Assembly (NCBI GenBank): GCA_017431005.1
Contig: JAFRLY010000052.1
Coordinates: 24,608 to 88,607, forward strand
Direction: 5' to 3'
DNA: 64,000 nt
Source of the DNA: Clostridia bacterium
GTDB taxonomy: Bacteria > Bacillota > Clostridia > Christensenellales > Aristaeellaceae
A program made the translations under genes and the position numbers. The notes beneath the pieces were generated by a model that saw only the letters and a program-made list of their open reading frames with translations, was not told where the DNA came from and made no database searches. This document shows, piece by piece, positions 33,115 through 42,191 of the stretch (its first letter is position 1; every line of letters starts with the position of its first letter).

Positions 33115-34584
33115 TCAGTCTTTCACTTCTGTGAACCGGGCGTAAAGGAAATCCGCGTATCCGCCCCAGACACCGCTGCGGTTCAGGCAGAAGATGCCCG
33201 GCCGGGCGGCGGTCCATCCGCCTGCAGCCATCGGACAGGCATCGCCGATCTCCTGCCAGACCTCCCCCGGCAGGGCATAACCGAAGCGCATTTCTCCTGC
33301 TCTCACCCGCATCCGTATACGGATTTCCTCCCCGCCTGCGGGCGCTTCCGCCAGCACCGTTTCCCGGATCCGTTCCGGAATGCTGCGGCTGTATTCCGTG
33401 ATATCGCCGCGGATCAGACGGATCCGTCCGTCCTCCAGGCACAGATAATGGTAGGGATAGCCGATCATCCCGATCCCGCAGGCATCCCCCGCCTGCGGGG
33501 CAAAGCGCACGGATGTCTCCATGTCAAAATCATAGCTCTGCATCAGCTGGGAGAGGAACTGGCCTGCCTCAAACAGCGTATCCGCCGGCGCGGCATAAAG
33601 TCGCAGTCCCGGCTTCATTGCCTGATACCAGGCCGGGTCCGGATTCGCCTGCCACTGCCACTGCAGCCCCAACCCTTCTCTGAACGTGTCTGAGGTGGGA
33701 ATGCTCATCGGACATTCCGGCAGCCCGGTATCTCCCTCCGCCACCGGCTCCCCGGCCCGGCCCATGACCGGCCATCCGCTGCTCCAGTCCACCGGCTGCA
33801 GATGCGGCACCCGGCCGTATACGCCGATATCCTGAAAATGGATAAACCAGTCCCGGCCGTGCCCGTCGTCAAACCAGGCGCCCTGGTGCGGGCCGTTGAC
33901 CGGCGTGCTTCCCTGTGCAAGCACCGTCCGGGCCTCATAGGGACCCAGAACATTCTCCGACCGCATGGCCAGCTGGTACCCCGGCTTTACGCCGCCCGCG
34001 GGGCACATGATCCAGTAGGTCCCGTTCCGCTTGTACCACTTGGGGCCCTCCACGGTAACATCCCCGTGATCCGCACCGCTGTAGACCAGCACGCCCTTGT
34101 CCAGCACCTGCAGCCCGTCCGGGCTCATCTCATGGGCATACAGAATATTGTTGATTCCGCAGCGGCTGGCAGCAAACCCGTGCACCAGCCAGGCCCGCCC
34201 GTCTTCGTCAAACAGCGGGCAGGGGTCAATCCATCCGCTGACATCCTTTACCCAGTGGCAGTCCCACCTTCCGGCCGGATCCTCCGCCGTAAAGGCAAAC
34301 AGCCCTTCATCCGGCATACAGACATAAACGTAGAACAGCCCCTGATGGTACCGAAGACTCGGTGCCCAGGTGCCGCATTTGTGAGCCGGTTTCCGGTAAC
34401 GTTCAAAGGGCAGATGATCCGCGGCATAGCCGGTCAGCTCCCAGTGAACCAGATCTTTTGAATGCAGGACCGGAATTCCCGGCACATAGGTGAAGGAGGA
34501 GGAAATCATGTAAAAGTCCTCACCCACCCGGATCACGTCCGGATCCGAGTAATCCCCCCGCAGAATCGGATTCTGATAGCGCAT
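33115..34584 (-). CDS. GH43 beta-xylosidase/alpha-L-arabinofuranosidase, cytoplasmic
   Basis: The 489-residue GH43 enzyme starts MRYQNPILRGDYSDPDVIRV, so the base Asp (YSDPD) lies near residue 14. The modulating Asp region is around WAPSLRYHQGLFYVYV, where the usual PD is PS. The acid Glu is in VTVEGPKWYKRNGTYWI near 190. The C-terminal beta-sandwich (from about 310) is the XynB-type domain. No signal peptide. A longer frame to 34668 is possible but would run through a hairpin; the ATG at 34584 begins at the conserved N-terminus. It is the first enzyme after the importer genes and probably removes arabinose or xylose from imported oligosaccharides. Confidence 0.88.
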   Translation of the reverse strand: MRYQNPILRGDYSDPDVIRVGEDFYMISSSFTYVPGIPVLHSKDLVHWELTGYAADHLPFERYRKPAHKCGTWAPSLRYHQGLFYVYVCMPDEGLFAFTAEDPAGRWDCHWVKDVSGWIDPCPLFDEDGRAWLVHGFAASRCGINNILYAHEMSPDGLQVLDKGVLVYSGADHGDVTVEGPKWYKRNGTYWIMCPAGGVKPGYQLAMRSENVLGPYEARTVLAQGSTPVNGPHQGAWFDDGHGRDWFIHFQDIGVYGRVPHLQPVDWSSGWPVMGRAGEPVAEGDTGLPECPMSIPTSDTFREGLGLQWQWQANPDPAWYQAMKPGLRLYAAPADTLFEAGQFLSQLMQSYDFDMETSVRFAPQAGDACGIGMIGYPYHYLCLEDGRIRLIRGDITEYSRSIPERIRETVLAEAPAGGEEIRIRMRVRAGEMRFGYALPGEVWQEIGDACPMAAGGWTAARPGIFCLNRSGVWGGYADFLYARFTEVKD

Positions 34585-34603
34585 TTTGATGTTATCCTTT
34601 CCC

Positions 34604-34675
34604 GCTCCGCTCGGCGGAGCCTGTCCGGCTTCATTATAAAGCAGAAGGCGCAGATGGTACAAGCCCATCTGCGCC
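34604..34675 (-). other. Two stem-loops and a possible internal promoter before GH43
   Basis: Perfect 11-bp arms GGCGCAGATGG / CCATCTGCGCC (34647-34675) and a 7-bp GCTCCGC/GCGGAGC hairpin (34604-34620) lie between permease and GH43. Between them a minus-strand TATAAT (34638-34633) has TTGTAC 18 bases upstream. This is either an internal promoter or chance. Confidence 0.45.
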
Positions 34676-34703
34676 GTGATAATATGTCCGTTGTTTCTGT
34701 CGC

Positions 34704-35615
34704 TTATTCCTTGACCGCGCCGATATTGATGCCCTTCACGAAATACTTCTGCAGGAAGGGATACAGGATCATGAACGGCAGGATCGCGGTGATGATGCAG
34801 GCGTTGCGGATCGTGTTTTCCGTCGCGCCGCCGACTGCCTCAGGCAGGTCAGAGGACTGCATCATGTCGCGCAGCTTCATCTGGAAGTTGTACAGATCAC
34901 GGTTGGTGATGTACAGCTTGAAGTTGGTGTAGTCATTCCAGTAGGCCACTGCGAACATCAGACCGATGGAAGCCAGGGCCGCCTTGGACAGGGGCAGCGC
35001 GATGCGCCAGAACATGCCCATGGGCGTGCAGCCGTCCAGGTCCGCGGATTCGAACAGGGACTTCGGAATACCCTCAAAGAAGTTCCGCATCAGCACCAGG
35101 TTGTACACGTTGATGGCGGGCAGCAGGATCGGTCCGAGGGGATTGTCGGTCAGGTGCACAGCGCGCATGACCAGGTAGCTCGGGATCATACCGCCGGAGA
35201 AAATCATCGTGAACAGCAGCAGGTTCGCGAACAGGGTACGTCCGGGCATATCCCACTGGATCAGCACATACGCGCCCATGGTGCTCAGCAGCAGACCGAT
35301 GAAGGTTCCGGCCACCGTCGTGTAAATGCTCACCCACAGCGGCTGCAGCAGACTCTTGTTGGTGAAGATGGAAACATATCCGTCCAGACCGAACTTTGTG
35401 GGCAGCAGCTTCATGCCGTAACCGGAGGTCAGATCCAGAGAGTCAATCAGCACCTTCCAGATCGGGACCAGGATGATCAGGCACACCAGGATGAATACAA
35501 AGCCGTTGATGAAATGGAAAACCGTATACTGGGATTTCGCTTTATTCAGGTGAGGGGGCGGCGGCACTTCCACGCCGGCGGGAGTAATGTATTTCAGTTC
35601 AGCTTGCTTTGCCAT
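34704..35615 (-). CDS. Carbohydrate ABC transporter permease, LplC/YtcP family
   Basis: The 303-residue membrane protein has an N-terminal cytoplasmic stretch, then YTVFHFINGFVFILVCLIILVP, and six segments in total. The EAA loop is FESADLDGCTPMGMFWRIALPLSKA. The length and style (MKLLPTKFGLDGYVSIF) match the LplC/YtcP subgroup that imports complex oligosaccharides, including rhamnogalacturonan fragments in Bacillus (YtcP). With the LplB-type permease upstream it forms the channel of the third sugar importer. That subgroup fits the pectin-type enzymes around it. The ribosome binding site is AAGGAAGGGGG. Confidence 0.92.
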   Translation of the reverse strand: MAKQAELKYITPAGVEVPPPPHLNKAKSQYTVFHFINGFVFILVCLIILVPIWKVLIDSLDLTSGYGMKLLPTKFGLDGYVSIFTNKSLLQPLWVSIYTTVAGTFIGLLLSTMGAYVLIQWDMPGRTLFANLLLFTMIFSGGMIPSYLVMRAVHLTDNPLGPILLPAINVYNLVLMRNFFEGIPKSLFESADLDGCTPMGMFWRIALPLSKAALASIGLMFAVAYWNDYTNFKLYITNRDLYNFQMKLRDMMQSSDLPEAVGGATENTIRNACIITAILPFMILYPFLQKYFVKGINIGAVKE

Positions 35616-35632
35616 TATTCGTACCCCCTTCC

Positions 35633-36583
35633 TTACACGATGCCGCGTCCGCGGACCTTCTTGGACGCCCAGTTGCAGATCAGCATCAGTGCCAGACCGA
35701 CCAGAGAACGGAACAGACCGACCGCAGTGGTGTAGCCGTAGTCAGCGGACGCGCCGGCATTGAATGTCTGATAGTAAACGTAGGTCTGCAGCACGTTGGT
35801 CGCGCGGCGGACGGAGTCGTTCTGCAGCACGAAGACGCTCTCGAACAGGTTCATGATCTTGGCCAGGTTCAGGATCAGCACCGTGATGATGGTGTTGCCC
35901 AGTGCCGGAAAGGTCACGTACCACATTTTCTGCCAGCGGCCCGCGCCGTCGATGGAAGCGGCTTCATAGATGCCCGGGTCGATGCCGGTCAGCGTGGCCA
36001 TGAAGATGATGGTCTGCCAGCCGGTTTCACGCCACAGGTTGATGATATAGTACCAGGTACGCCAGTGTCCCTTGTCTGCCAGATAGTAGATGCCCTCATC
36101 GATGATGTGCAGCTTGATCAGCACCTGGTTGATCAGACCGTTCGCAGAGGGAGCCAGCAGCAGGGAGAACACGGAAGCCGTCACAACCCAGCTCATGAAG
36201 TGAGGCAGATAGATGATTGTCTGGCTCAGCTTCTTGAACTTGATGGAAATCATTTCGTTCAGAAGCAGGGAGATGATGACTGCCATACCGGTGTTCAGCA
36301 CCAGCTTGACCACGGAGAAAACGATGGTGTTCCAGAAGGAGGTCGAGAACTGACTCTGCTTGAACAGCTTCTCAAAGTTCGCCAGGCCGACCCACTGGGG
36401 ATCGCCGACGATCTTCCAGGAATAGAAGGCGTACCGGATGCCGAACATAGGCGCGTAATGGAATACGGCCACAAAGATCAGCACCGGAATGAACATCAGA
36501 TAGAAGCCCCAGTATTTCTTCATTCTCTGGCCCAGGGGCTTTTTTCCGACCCGGATCGTTCCGTTGGACGTGGAAGAAGCCAT
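35633..36583 (-). CDS. ABC transporter permease, LplB family
   Basis: The 316-residue permease has the first membrane segment MKKYWGFYLMFIPVLIFVAVFHY. The motif MFGIRYAFYSWKIVGDPQWVGL and the EAA loop YEAASIDGAGRWQKMWYVTFPALG are characteristic of the LplB/YteP group of oligosaccharide importers. It pairs with the permease at 34704 (17-base gap). A GC-rich hairpin separates it from the binding-protein gene upstream. No ATPase lies nearby, so an MsmX-like shared ATPase is expected elsewhere on the chromosome. Substrate is inferred to be a pectic or arabinan oligosaccharide from the neighbouring enzymes. Confidence 0.92.
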   Translation of the reverse strand: MASSTSNGTIRVGKKPLGQRMKKYWGFYLMFIPVLIFVAVFHYAPMFGIRYAFYSWKIVGDPQWVGLANFEKLFKQSQFSTSFWNTIVFSVVKLVLNTGMAVIISLLLNEMISIKFKKLSQTIIYLPHFMSWVVTASVFSLLLAPSANGLINQVLIKLHIIDEGIYYLADKGHWRTWYYIINLWRETGWQTIIFMATLTGIDPGIYEAASIDGAGRWQKMWYVTFPALGNTIITVLILNLAKIMNLFESVFVLQNDSVRRATNVLQTYVYYQTFNAGASADYGYTTAVGLFRSLVGLALMLICNWASKKVRGRGIV

Positions 36584-36654
36584 AGGATTTCACCCTTTCT
36601 CAATTGGACTGGTTGTTGCCAGATGGTCCTTGTCTTCCGCGCTTCAACCACAAC

Positions 36655-36681
36655 GGGGGCGGCGGCTCAACCGCCACCCCC
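36655..36681 (-). other. GC-rich intercistronic stem-loop between binding protein and permease
   Basis: On the transcribed strand GGGGGTGGCGG pairs with CCGCCGCCCCC (11 bp, one G-U) around a TTGAG loop. No T-run follows. It is the third hairpin at the same gene junction in this window. Confidence 0.75.
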
Positions 36682-36702
36682 TGAGGTTTCAGGCAGAAGC
36701 AA

Positions 36703-38175
36703 TCAATTCAGGGCGTTCAGGCTCTCAACGATCGCGTCGGACAGTTCCTGTCCGCCTTCATCAACGAAGGTCTTGTAGCCTTCCTCAACGCTGATGGAGC
36801 CCAGGGCAACGTCAGCAATGATCTGGCTCTTGATGCTGGTCAGTTCACCGTTCATCTCGCTCAGCTCGGGCGTCGCGGGAACGATGGAGGCCAGGCGGGA
36901 ATTCGCGTTGAACAGCTCGGAAGCAGCCTTGGCTTCGGGCGCTACGCTCATGGGATCGTCATAGCTCGGATCGAAGCCCGCCAGAGCCAGCATCGGATCG
37001 ATGTGGTTCTTGGTGTACAGGGTGCCGGCCTTTTCCAGGTTCTCCTTCATGTGGAACTGGCCTTCTTCATAGGTGGCTTCCTTCTCGGTGCCGGCCAGCA
37101 CGGTTTCAGCGGCCCGGCTCCAGTGGGTGCCTTCAGCGCCGTACTCCCACAGCATCTGGGTGTCACCGCCGTCCAGCATGGTGTCGATGAAAGCATCGAA
37201 GACTTCCTGAGGATTCTTGCAGGCAGCGGAGATGCACCAGACCGGAGGTACGCGGTCATAGTACAGCGGGTTGCCTTCCAGGGGCTTCAGGGCGACCAGC
37301 TCGCCGTCACGGCCGTTGGCTTCCAGGTTGGTCTTCAGGTTGGTTGCCCAGGTGCCCGCCCAGTAGGTGAACACGCCGAACTTGTCGTCATAGAACTTGT
37401 TGCGGGCGTCAGAGGTCTTGTTGGTCAGGGTTTCCTTGTCGATCAGGCCTTCCGCTACGGCGTCCTGAATCCGCTGCAGAGCTTCCTTCATGTTGTCCTG
37501 GCAGAAGCCGTCCACCCAGGTGCCGTCTTCCTGCTGTACAAAGAAGGGATAGGCATCCTGATAGAACTCAGGCAGATAGTTGACGAAGGGAGCTTCGTTG
37601 CCCACGAATCCGGCGGCGGAAACCGCATAGGTGCCGAACTTGTCCTTGAAGGCTCTGCACATGGCGATGTAATCGTCATAGGTGGTGGGAGCTTCCAGAC
37701 CGCAGGCATCCAGCCAGGCCTTCTTCACGTAAGTGACGCAGCCGTTTCCGCGGGTGGGGGCAAAGCCGTAGAGCTTTCCGTCAATCTTCAGGCCGTCGAA
37801 CACGATGTCGCCGGTGAACCGGCCGCTGTTCTTGGTCTTGCTGTTTTCCCACGCTTCGGTCATGTCCCACAGGACGCCGGCCGCGGCGTAGTCAGCATAG
37901 TAGGTGGAGCTCAGGATCAGTACATCGGGCCAGTCGCCGGAGGAGATCCGCTGCTGCATAACGTCATAGTAGGCGCTGTGGTCCGGCTGAACGAACTCAA
38001 TGTCATATCCGGGATGCAGTTCTTCCCAGCGGGCTTCAATGGCATCGCGGCCGTTGTTCTGATCCAGAACAGTACCGTCAACCATCACGACGATTTTCAG
38101 TGCATCCGCAGACGCAAAAGAGATGAGACTCAGGCACAGCGCCAGAGCCAGTACCAGGGCGGTTAACTTTTTCAT
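36703..38175 (-). CDS. Extracellular oligosaccharide-binding protein of ABC importer (LplA type)
   Basis: The 490-residue solute-binding protein has the signal peptide MKKLTALVLALALCLSLISF with a likely cleavage after ASA; no convincing lipobox. The mature protein opens with KIVVMVDGTVLDQNNGRDAIEARW and includes LWDMTEAWENSK and DGKLYGFAPTRGNG, as in LplA-type binding proteins. The ATG at 38175 is chosen because it begins the signal peptide and has GGAGGG at about 8 bases; an upstream frame to 38256 is in the leader. It is first in the cell-wall operon and would capture the oligosaccharides released by the secreted arabinanase or a related enzyme. Confidence 0.92.
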   Translation of the reverse strand: MKKLTALVLALALCLSLISFASADALKIVVMVDGTVLDQNNGRDAIEARWEELHPGYDIEFVQPDHSAYYDVMQQRISSGDWPDVLILSSTYYADYAAAGVLWDMTEAWENSKTKNSGRFTGDIVFDGLKIDGKLYGFAPTRGNGCVTYVKKAWLDACGLEAPTTYDDYIAMCRAFKDKFGTYAVSAAGFVGNEAPFVNYLPEFYQDAYPFFVQQEDGTWVDGFCQDNMKEALQRIQDAVAEGLIDKETLTNKTSDARNKFYDDKFGVFTYWAGTWATNLKTNLEANGRDGELVALKPLEGNPLYYDRVPPVWCISAACKNPQEVFDAFIDTMLDGGDTQMLWEYGAEGTHWSRAAETVLAGTEKEATYEEGQFHMKENLEKAGTLYTKNHIDPMLALAGFDPSYDDPMSVAPEAKAASELFNANSRLASIVPATPELSEMNGELTSIKSQIIADVALGSISVEEGYKTFVDEGGQELSDAIVESLNALN

Positions 38176-38290
38176 TTTTTTCCCTCCACTTTTTTTATCC
38201 GGCAGAACGCCGGTGCCAAAGCGGGCTTCCCCGCTGATAGCCTGATTCAGGGACACAAACCTGTAAAAACCAGGAACATAAACGCAAATG

Positions 38291-38329
38291 TGCTAACGTT
38301 ATTATACATATTCCGGACAGCTTTAGCAA
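38291..38329 (-). promoter_or_regulatory. Promoter and LacI-like half-palindrome of the cell-wall operon
   Basis: Minus strand TTGCTA (38329-38324), 17-base spacer, perfect TATAAT (38306-38301). TGCTAACGTTATTA (38291-38304) overlaps the -10; its core TAACGTTA is a perfect palindrome with the central CG common to LacI-family operators. Confidence 0.55.
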
Positions 38330-38370
38330 GGCAAAATATAAATTCGCTGAATTCGGCCGGAATGCCCGTT

Positions 38371-39744
38371 TCAGACCGTTTCCGCCGCCCCGGCGTCCGG
38401 CCGGCTGATGATTTCCCGCCACTGCTTTGAAAACAGATAATATCCGATCATGCAGCACATCCCGAAAAAGAAGGAGATCGGGAAGCACAGCATGATCCAG
38501 GTTCCGTCGAACCAGGCCCGGATCATGTAGGCGCTGGGAATCCGCACCGCCCAGAGCATCAGCAGATTGATCAGCGTTGTATAGCGTACGAGGCCGACCC
38601 CGTTCACAGTGCAGATGATCGTATTGAAAACGGAGAACATCCACAGGCTCAGCAGCTGCACGGACACATACCTGTTTGCGTACATCAGCACTGTGGCGTC
38701 CTGGGTAAACAGCCGAAGCAGCGGCCTGCGCATCAGCAGAAACAGCAGGCAGCTGGTCAGGGTGATCGCGCCGGCGGATATCGGAATCCGTCTGTATCCC
38801 CGCCGCAGCCGGTCGAAGTTTCCGGCGCCGAAATTCTGTCCGGAGAAGGTGGTTGCCGCGGAGGACATGCCGGCGATGGCGATGTTTGCCATGCCGGTGA
38901 TTCTTCCCGCCACCGCCTGCCCCGCCATGAACAGGGAGCCCTGTGAATTGACCAGCGTCTGCAGCGCCAGATGCCCCATGGAGTACAGGGAATTGTTCAG
39001 TCCGATCGGCAGGCCGATCCGTACGATAGCCCGCAGCTGTTCCCCGGAAAACCGCAGGCAGAAGGCCGGGAACCGCAGCTCCGGATAATGCTTCCGGATA
39101 TAGAAAATACTGACAATCCAGCTGACATAGATCGCCGCTGCGGTGGCCAGGGCGGCGCCTGCCACATCCATCCCGGCTCCCGCCACCAGCGCCACGTCCA
39201 GAATCACGTTGACAACGCAGGAAACCACCAGAAAGAGCAGTGATGCCGTGCTGTTGCCCATTCCCCGCAGGATGCCTGCGTTCATATTGTATCCGATATT
39301 CCCCAGGGACCCGGCCAGCACGATCCGCACATAGGTGGTTGAAAGACCGATTGCGTCCTCCGGCACCTGCATCAGCCGCAGGATCAGCGGCGCCGCAAGG
39401 ATGCCCAGCGCGCCGACCGCGATCCCGCACACCCATACAAAGGACACGGCCGTCCGGCAGATCTCCAGGGTCTTGCTCCGGTTTCCCGCGCCGACGTACT
39501 GGGAAATCAGGATGGATACCCCGGTTCCGATTCCCAGAAACACGCACAGCACAACCTCCACCGGCTGCGCGCTGGTGCCCACAGCGGCGAGGGAGGTTGT
39601 TCCGCAGTACTTTCCGATAATCAGCGTATCCACCGTGGTATACAGCTGCTGCAGAATATTCCCCAGCACCAGCGGCAGTGCGAACAGCAGCACGTTCCGC
39701 AGGATCGGGCCCCGGGTCATGTCAATGATTCTGTCTCTTTTCAT
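38371..39744 (-). CDS. MATE family efflux transporter
   Basis: The 457-residue protein has twelve membrane segments in two similar halves. The family features are MTRGPILRNVLLFALPLVLGNILQQLYTTVDTLIIG at the start, GVSILISQYVGAGN near residue 90, and the matching FSGQNFGAGNFDRLRRG in the second half. MATE proteins exchange cations for drugs or metabolites. The start overlaps the stop of the lyase gene by 4 bases, so it is translated with the pectin genes, though its substrate is unknown. It ends about 40 bases before the promoter of the importer operon. Confidence 0.93.
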   Translation of the reverse strand: MKRDRIIDMTRGPILRNVLLFALPLVLGNILQQLYTTVDTLIIGKYCGTTSLAAVGTSAQPVEVVLCVFLGIGTGVSILISQYVGAGNRSKTLEICRTAVSFVWVCGIAVGALGILAAPLILRLMQVPEDAIGLSTTYVRIVLAGSLGNIGYNMNAGILRGMGNSTASLLFLVVSCVVNVILDVALVAGAGMDVAGAALATAAAIYVSWIVSIFYIRKHYPELRFPAFCLRFSGEQLRAIVRIGLPIGLNNSLYSMGHLALQTLVNSQGSLFMAGQAVAGRITGMANIAIAGMSSAATTFSGQNFGAGNFDRLRRGYRRIPISAGAITLTSCLLFLLMRRPLLRLFTQDATVLMYANRYVSVQLLSLWMFSVFNTIICTVNGVGLVRYTTLINLLMLWAVRIPSAYMIRAWFDGTWIMLCFPISFFFGMCCMIGYYLFSKQWREIISRPDAGAAETV

Positions 39745-42116
39745 AAAAGGCCGGCCTCTGCTGCCGCTTTATAGTACACCGCCAGCGGAATGAAGCTCTG
39801 GGCGAAGTGCTTGGGAGGATCGTTGTCCAGGATTACGGTATCCTCCAGGATCTTTTTTTCGCCGATGATGCCGCTGCGTCCGGCAATATCCTTCCGGAAG
39901 GTCGGCAGCCCCGCCTTCAGGTAGCGGATATCCCCGCTCAGCTCATACGCGATCGTCAGTGCTTCCAGCACCATCGTATTGTTCCCCAGCCGGTTCAGGC
40001 TGGGCAGCTCCTTGTAGAAAAACAGGCCGCCGGAGGTCATTGCGCTTTCGGTCAGGTCATCCGCCGCCGCCAGCAGCAGCTCCCTGATCTCCGGCTTCGG
40101 GAACACCTGGTAATACCGGTACAGGCTGCCCATGGCCACCGCGATCATAAACGGTACATGGATCAGCGTGTTGTCTGTATAGGGAGCCACCCACCCGCCG
40201 TAATCCTCCGTCCATTCCCTGAACTGGCCGACTATCCATTCCGCCTTCTCCAGCCATTTCGGATCAGAGGTTTCAATGTACAGAGCCGTCAGGGACCGCA
40301 GCGCCCATCCGGTTTCCCGGGCATTGCTTTCACCGTGCACCTGATATTCCGGCGTGTCCAGCAGCCGCCGCACATTCTCGCCGATGCCCAGCGCCGTCCG
40401 GAGTGCCCGCTCGTCCCCGGTGAAGTGATACAGATCCAGCAATCCCTCCACCCACTCGTGGGAACAGACCATCGTGCTGTCAAGCACATGCTTCCGGCAG
40501 TGTTCCCACTGTCCGCCCATCCGCAGCGGGTTTTTGCTGTAATGGCAGACATCCACGTCCATCCAGTGGCACGCCGAAGCGATCACGTAATCCAGGAACC
40601 TCCGTTCGCCGGTGCGCATGTACTCAAGCGCGCAGGCATGGGGGAAGTCATATTCGTTGTTTGTCCACACCAGCATGCCCTTGCCCCGTCCCTGCCGGGT
40701 ATAGTTCATGTCCGGCGCGTCTCCGAAATTCAGCATTCCGTAGCTGCGGCTGTGGGCGTCACAGCGGTTGATCAGGGCGGTTTCCACATCCGGATCCGTC
40801 TTCTCCGCGCTGAGGAAGATATCCGGGCAGACCCCTGCGTCCCGGTAAACCTCCGGATCCAGCCACGGCCGGTCCGGCATCTGGTAGATCAGGCTGCGGT
40901 TGTCCAGAGCCTCCAGGCTTTCCTCCGGCCCGTGGAAATGCAGCTGTATCCGCTGCTCCCGGCTCATGCCGCTTTCGAAAACGACCTTCTCCGTATGCTC
41001 CGGCACCAGCATGACATAGATGCCGCTCCTGTCGCTCTTGACAGCCTTCGGATAGTTCTGCTGCGCCTGGAACACCGTGGCGCAGACGCCGCCCTCCCGG
41101 TCCGTCCGGTCGGCGAAGAAGGTGCCGTAAAACACCTCGGTAAAATGCTCATTGGCCTCCGCCATCAGCCAAGCCGTATCAACGACCCGTTCCACTGCCG
41201 CGCCGTCGCTGGCGGTGAAATTCGTTTTGTAGTTGGAGCTTCCCACGCAGCAGCGCACCGCGCTCTGCGCGAACCTTTCCTCCAGCTGCGGCAGAAGCTT
41301 TGTGCCTGTCGTCTGTGCCGTACAGCCCTCCTGCAGCACCTTCCCGGCCGCGGTGCTGCCCTCGCCGACGGAGTCTCCGTGCTCCCGCAGGCTGTTCCGC
41401 TCCAGCCGGTCGTCAAACTCCGCTTCCGCGTCTCCCGCAACGGCAAAAACGAAGGACGCCGCGTGCATCGCTTCGGAGGTCGTGTTGATCAGCCGGAAAG
41501 CAACCTCCATCCAGGGTTTCCCGGCATAAACGGTGATCCGGGTTTCAAACCGGGGATGCTCCTCCGCTCCGGTCATTCCTTCCGCCAGCAGATCGCCGCT
41601 CCCGCGCAGCACCGCCGCCAGGGGGCCGTCCTCTTCCGTCCGCCATTCCCGGAAGCACGGCGAGTAGATTCTTCCCTCTCCGTCCTTCAGGAAGGGACCT
41701 CTGAACTGCTCCGCAGTGTAAACCTTCCGGCCGTCCGCCAGCTCCTCCGCCAGATGGCCGCTGCCTTCCAGCAGCGTCATGCGCAGGCCGCCGGCTCCGC
41801 CGTCAATGCTCAGCCTTTTCCCTTCCCGGGAAATCCGGATTCCCGGAACGGCTTTCCCGGTTTCCCGGGTAAGCTCCGCATCCAGATCCTTTCCCTTATT
41901 GGCAGGCAGATCTGCTTCAAACCGGCAGAACAGATACCGGACGCTGCCGTCGGCATACCGGCCGGTCACCTTGCTCTGGCTTGGCACTTCTTTTCCGCCG
42001 TCGAGAATCCGCAGCCGCATTCCGTCGGTAAATTCCCCTTGCGCGAAGGGAACAGCGGCGCAGCAGGGTTCCGCCGTCCTCACGTTCTTGTACAGTCTTG
42101 GAAAATGCAGTTTCAT
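39741..42116 (-). CDS. Exo-rhamnogalacturonan lyase-like protein (PcRGLX/YetA, PL26 type)
   Basis: The 791-residue protein resembles the PcRGLX/YetA family. Its N-terminal RIFT-barrel-like domain starts VPFAQGEFTDGMRLRILDGG. A beta-sandwich runs to about residue 420. The C-terminal alpha/alpha-toroid domain has repeated aromatic helices (HACALEYMRTGERRFLDY, SHEWVEGLLDLYHFTGDERAL, ARETGWALRSLTALYIETSD). Family enzymes remove unsaturated disaccharides from rhamnogalacturonan I chain ends. There is no signal peptide, so it would act on imported fragments. The ATG at 42116 is chosen over 42146 because AAAGGA is correctly spaced. Identity rests on domain pattern, not a search. Confidence 0.7.
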   Translation of the reverse strand: MKLHFPRLYKNVRTAEPCCAAVPFAQGEFTDGMRLRILDGGKEVPSQSKVTGRYADGSVRYLFCRFEADLPANKGKDLDAELTRETGKAVPGIRISREGKRLSIDGGAGGLRMTLLEGSGHLAEELADGRKVYTAEQFRGPFLKDGEGRIYSPCFREWRTEEDGPLAAVLRGSGDLLAEGMTGAEEHPRFETRITVYAGKPWMEVAFRLINTTSEAMHAASFVFAVAGDAEAEFDDRLERNSLREHGDSVGEGSTAAGKVLQEGCTAQTTGTKLLPQLEERFAQSAVRCCVGSSNYKTNFTASDGAAVERVVDTAWLMAEANEHFTEVFYGTFFADRTDREGGVCATVFQAQQNYPKAVKSDRSGIYVMLVPEHTEKVVFESGMSREQRIQLHFHGPEESLEALDNRSLIYQMPDRPWLDPEVYRDAGVCPDIFLSAEKTDPDVETALINRCDAHSRSYGMLNFGDAPDMNYTRQGRGKGMLVWTNNEYDFPHACALEYMRTGERRFLDYVIASACHWMDVDVCHYSKNPLRMGGQWEHCRKHVLDSTMVCSHEWVEGLLDLYHFTGDERALRTALGIGENVRRLLDTPEYQVHGESNARETGWALRSLTALYIETSDPKWLEKAEWIVGQFREWTEDYGGWVAPYTDNTLIHVPFMIAVAMGSLYRYYQVFPKPEIRELLLAAADDLTESAMTSGGLFFYKELPSLNRLGNNTMVLEALTIAYELSGDIRYLKAGLPTFRKDIAGRSGIIGEKKILEDTVILDNDPPKHFAQSFIPLAVYYKAAAEAGLL

Positions 42117-42191
42117 CGTCTCATCCTTTCCGGCTGTGTCCGCCAAAAGAGAAAGCCGACCTGCCTGCTTCAGCCGTTCAGCTTTTCGGTT

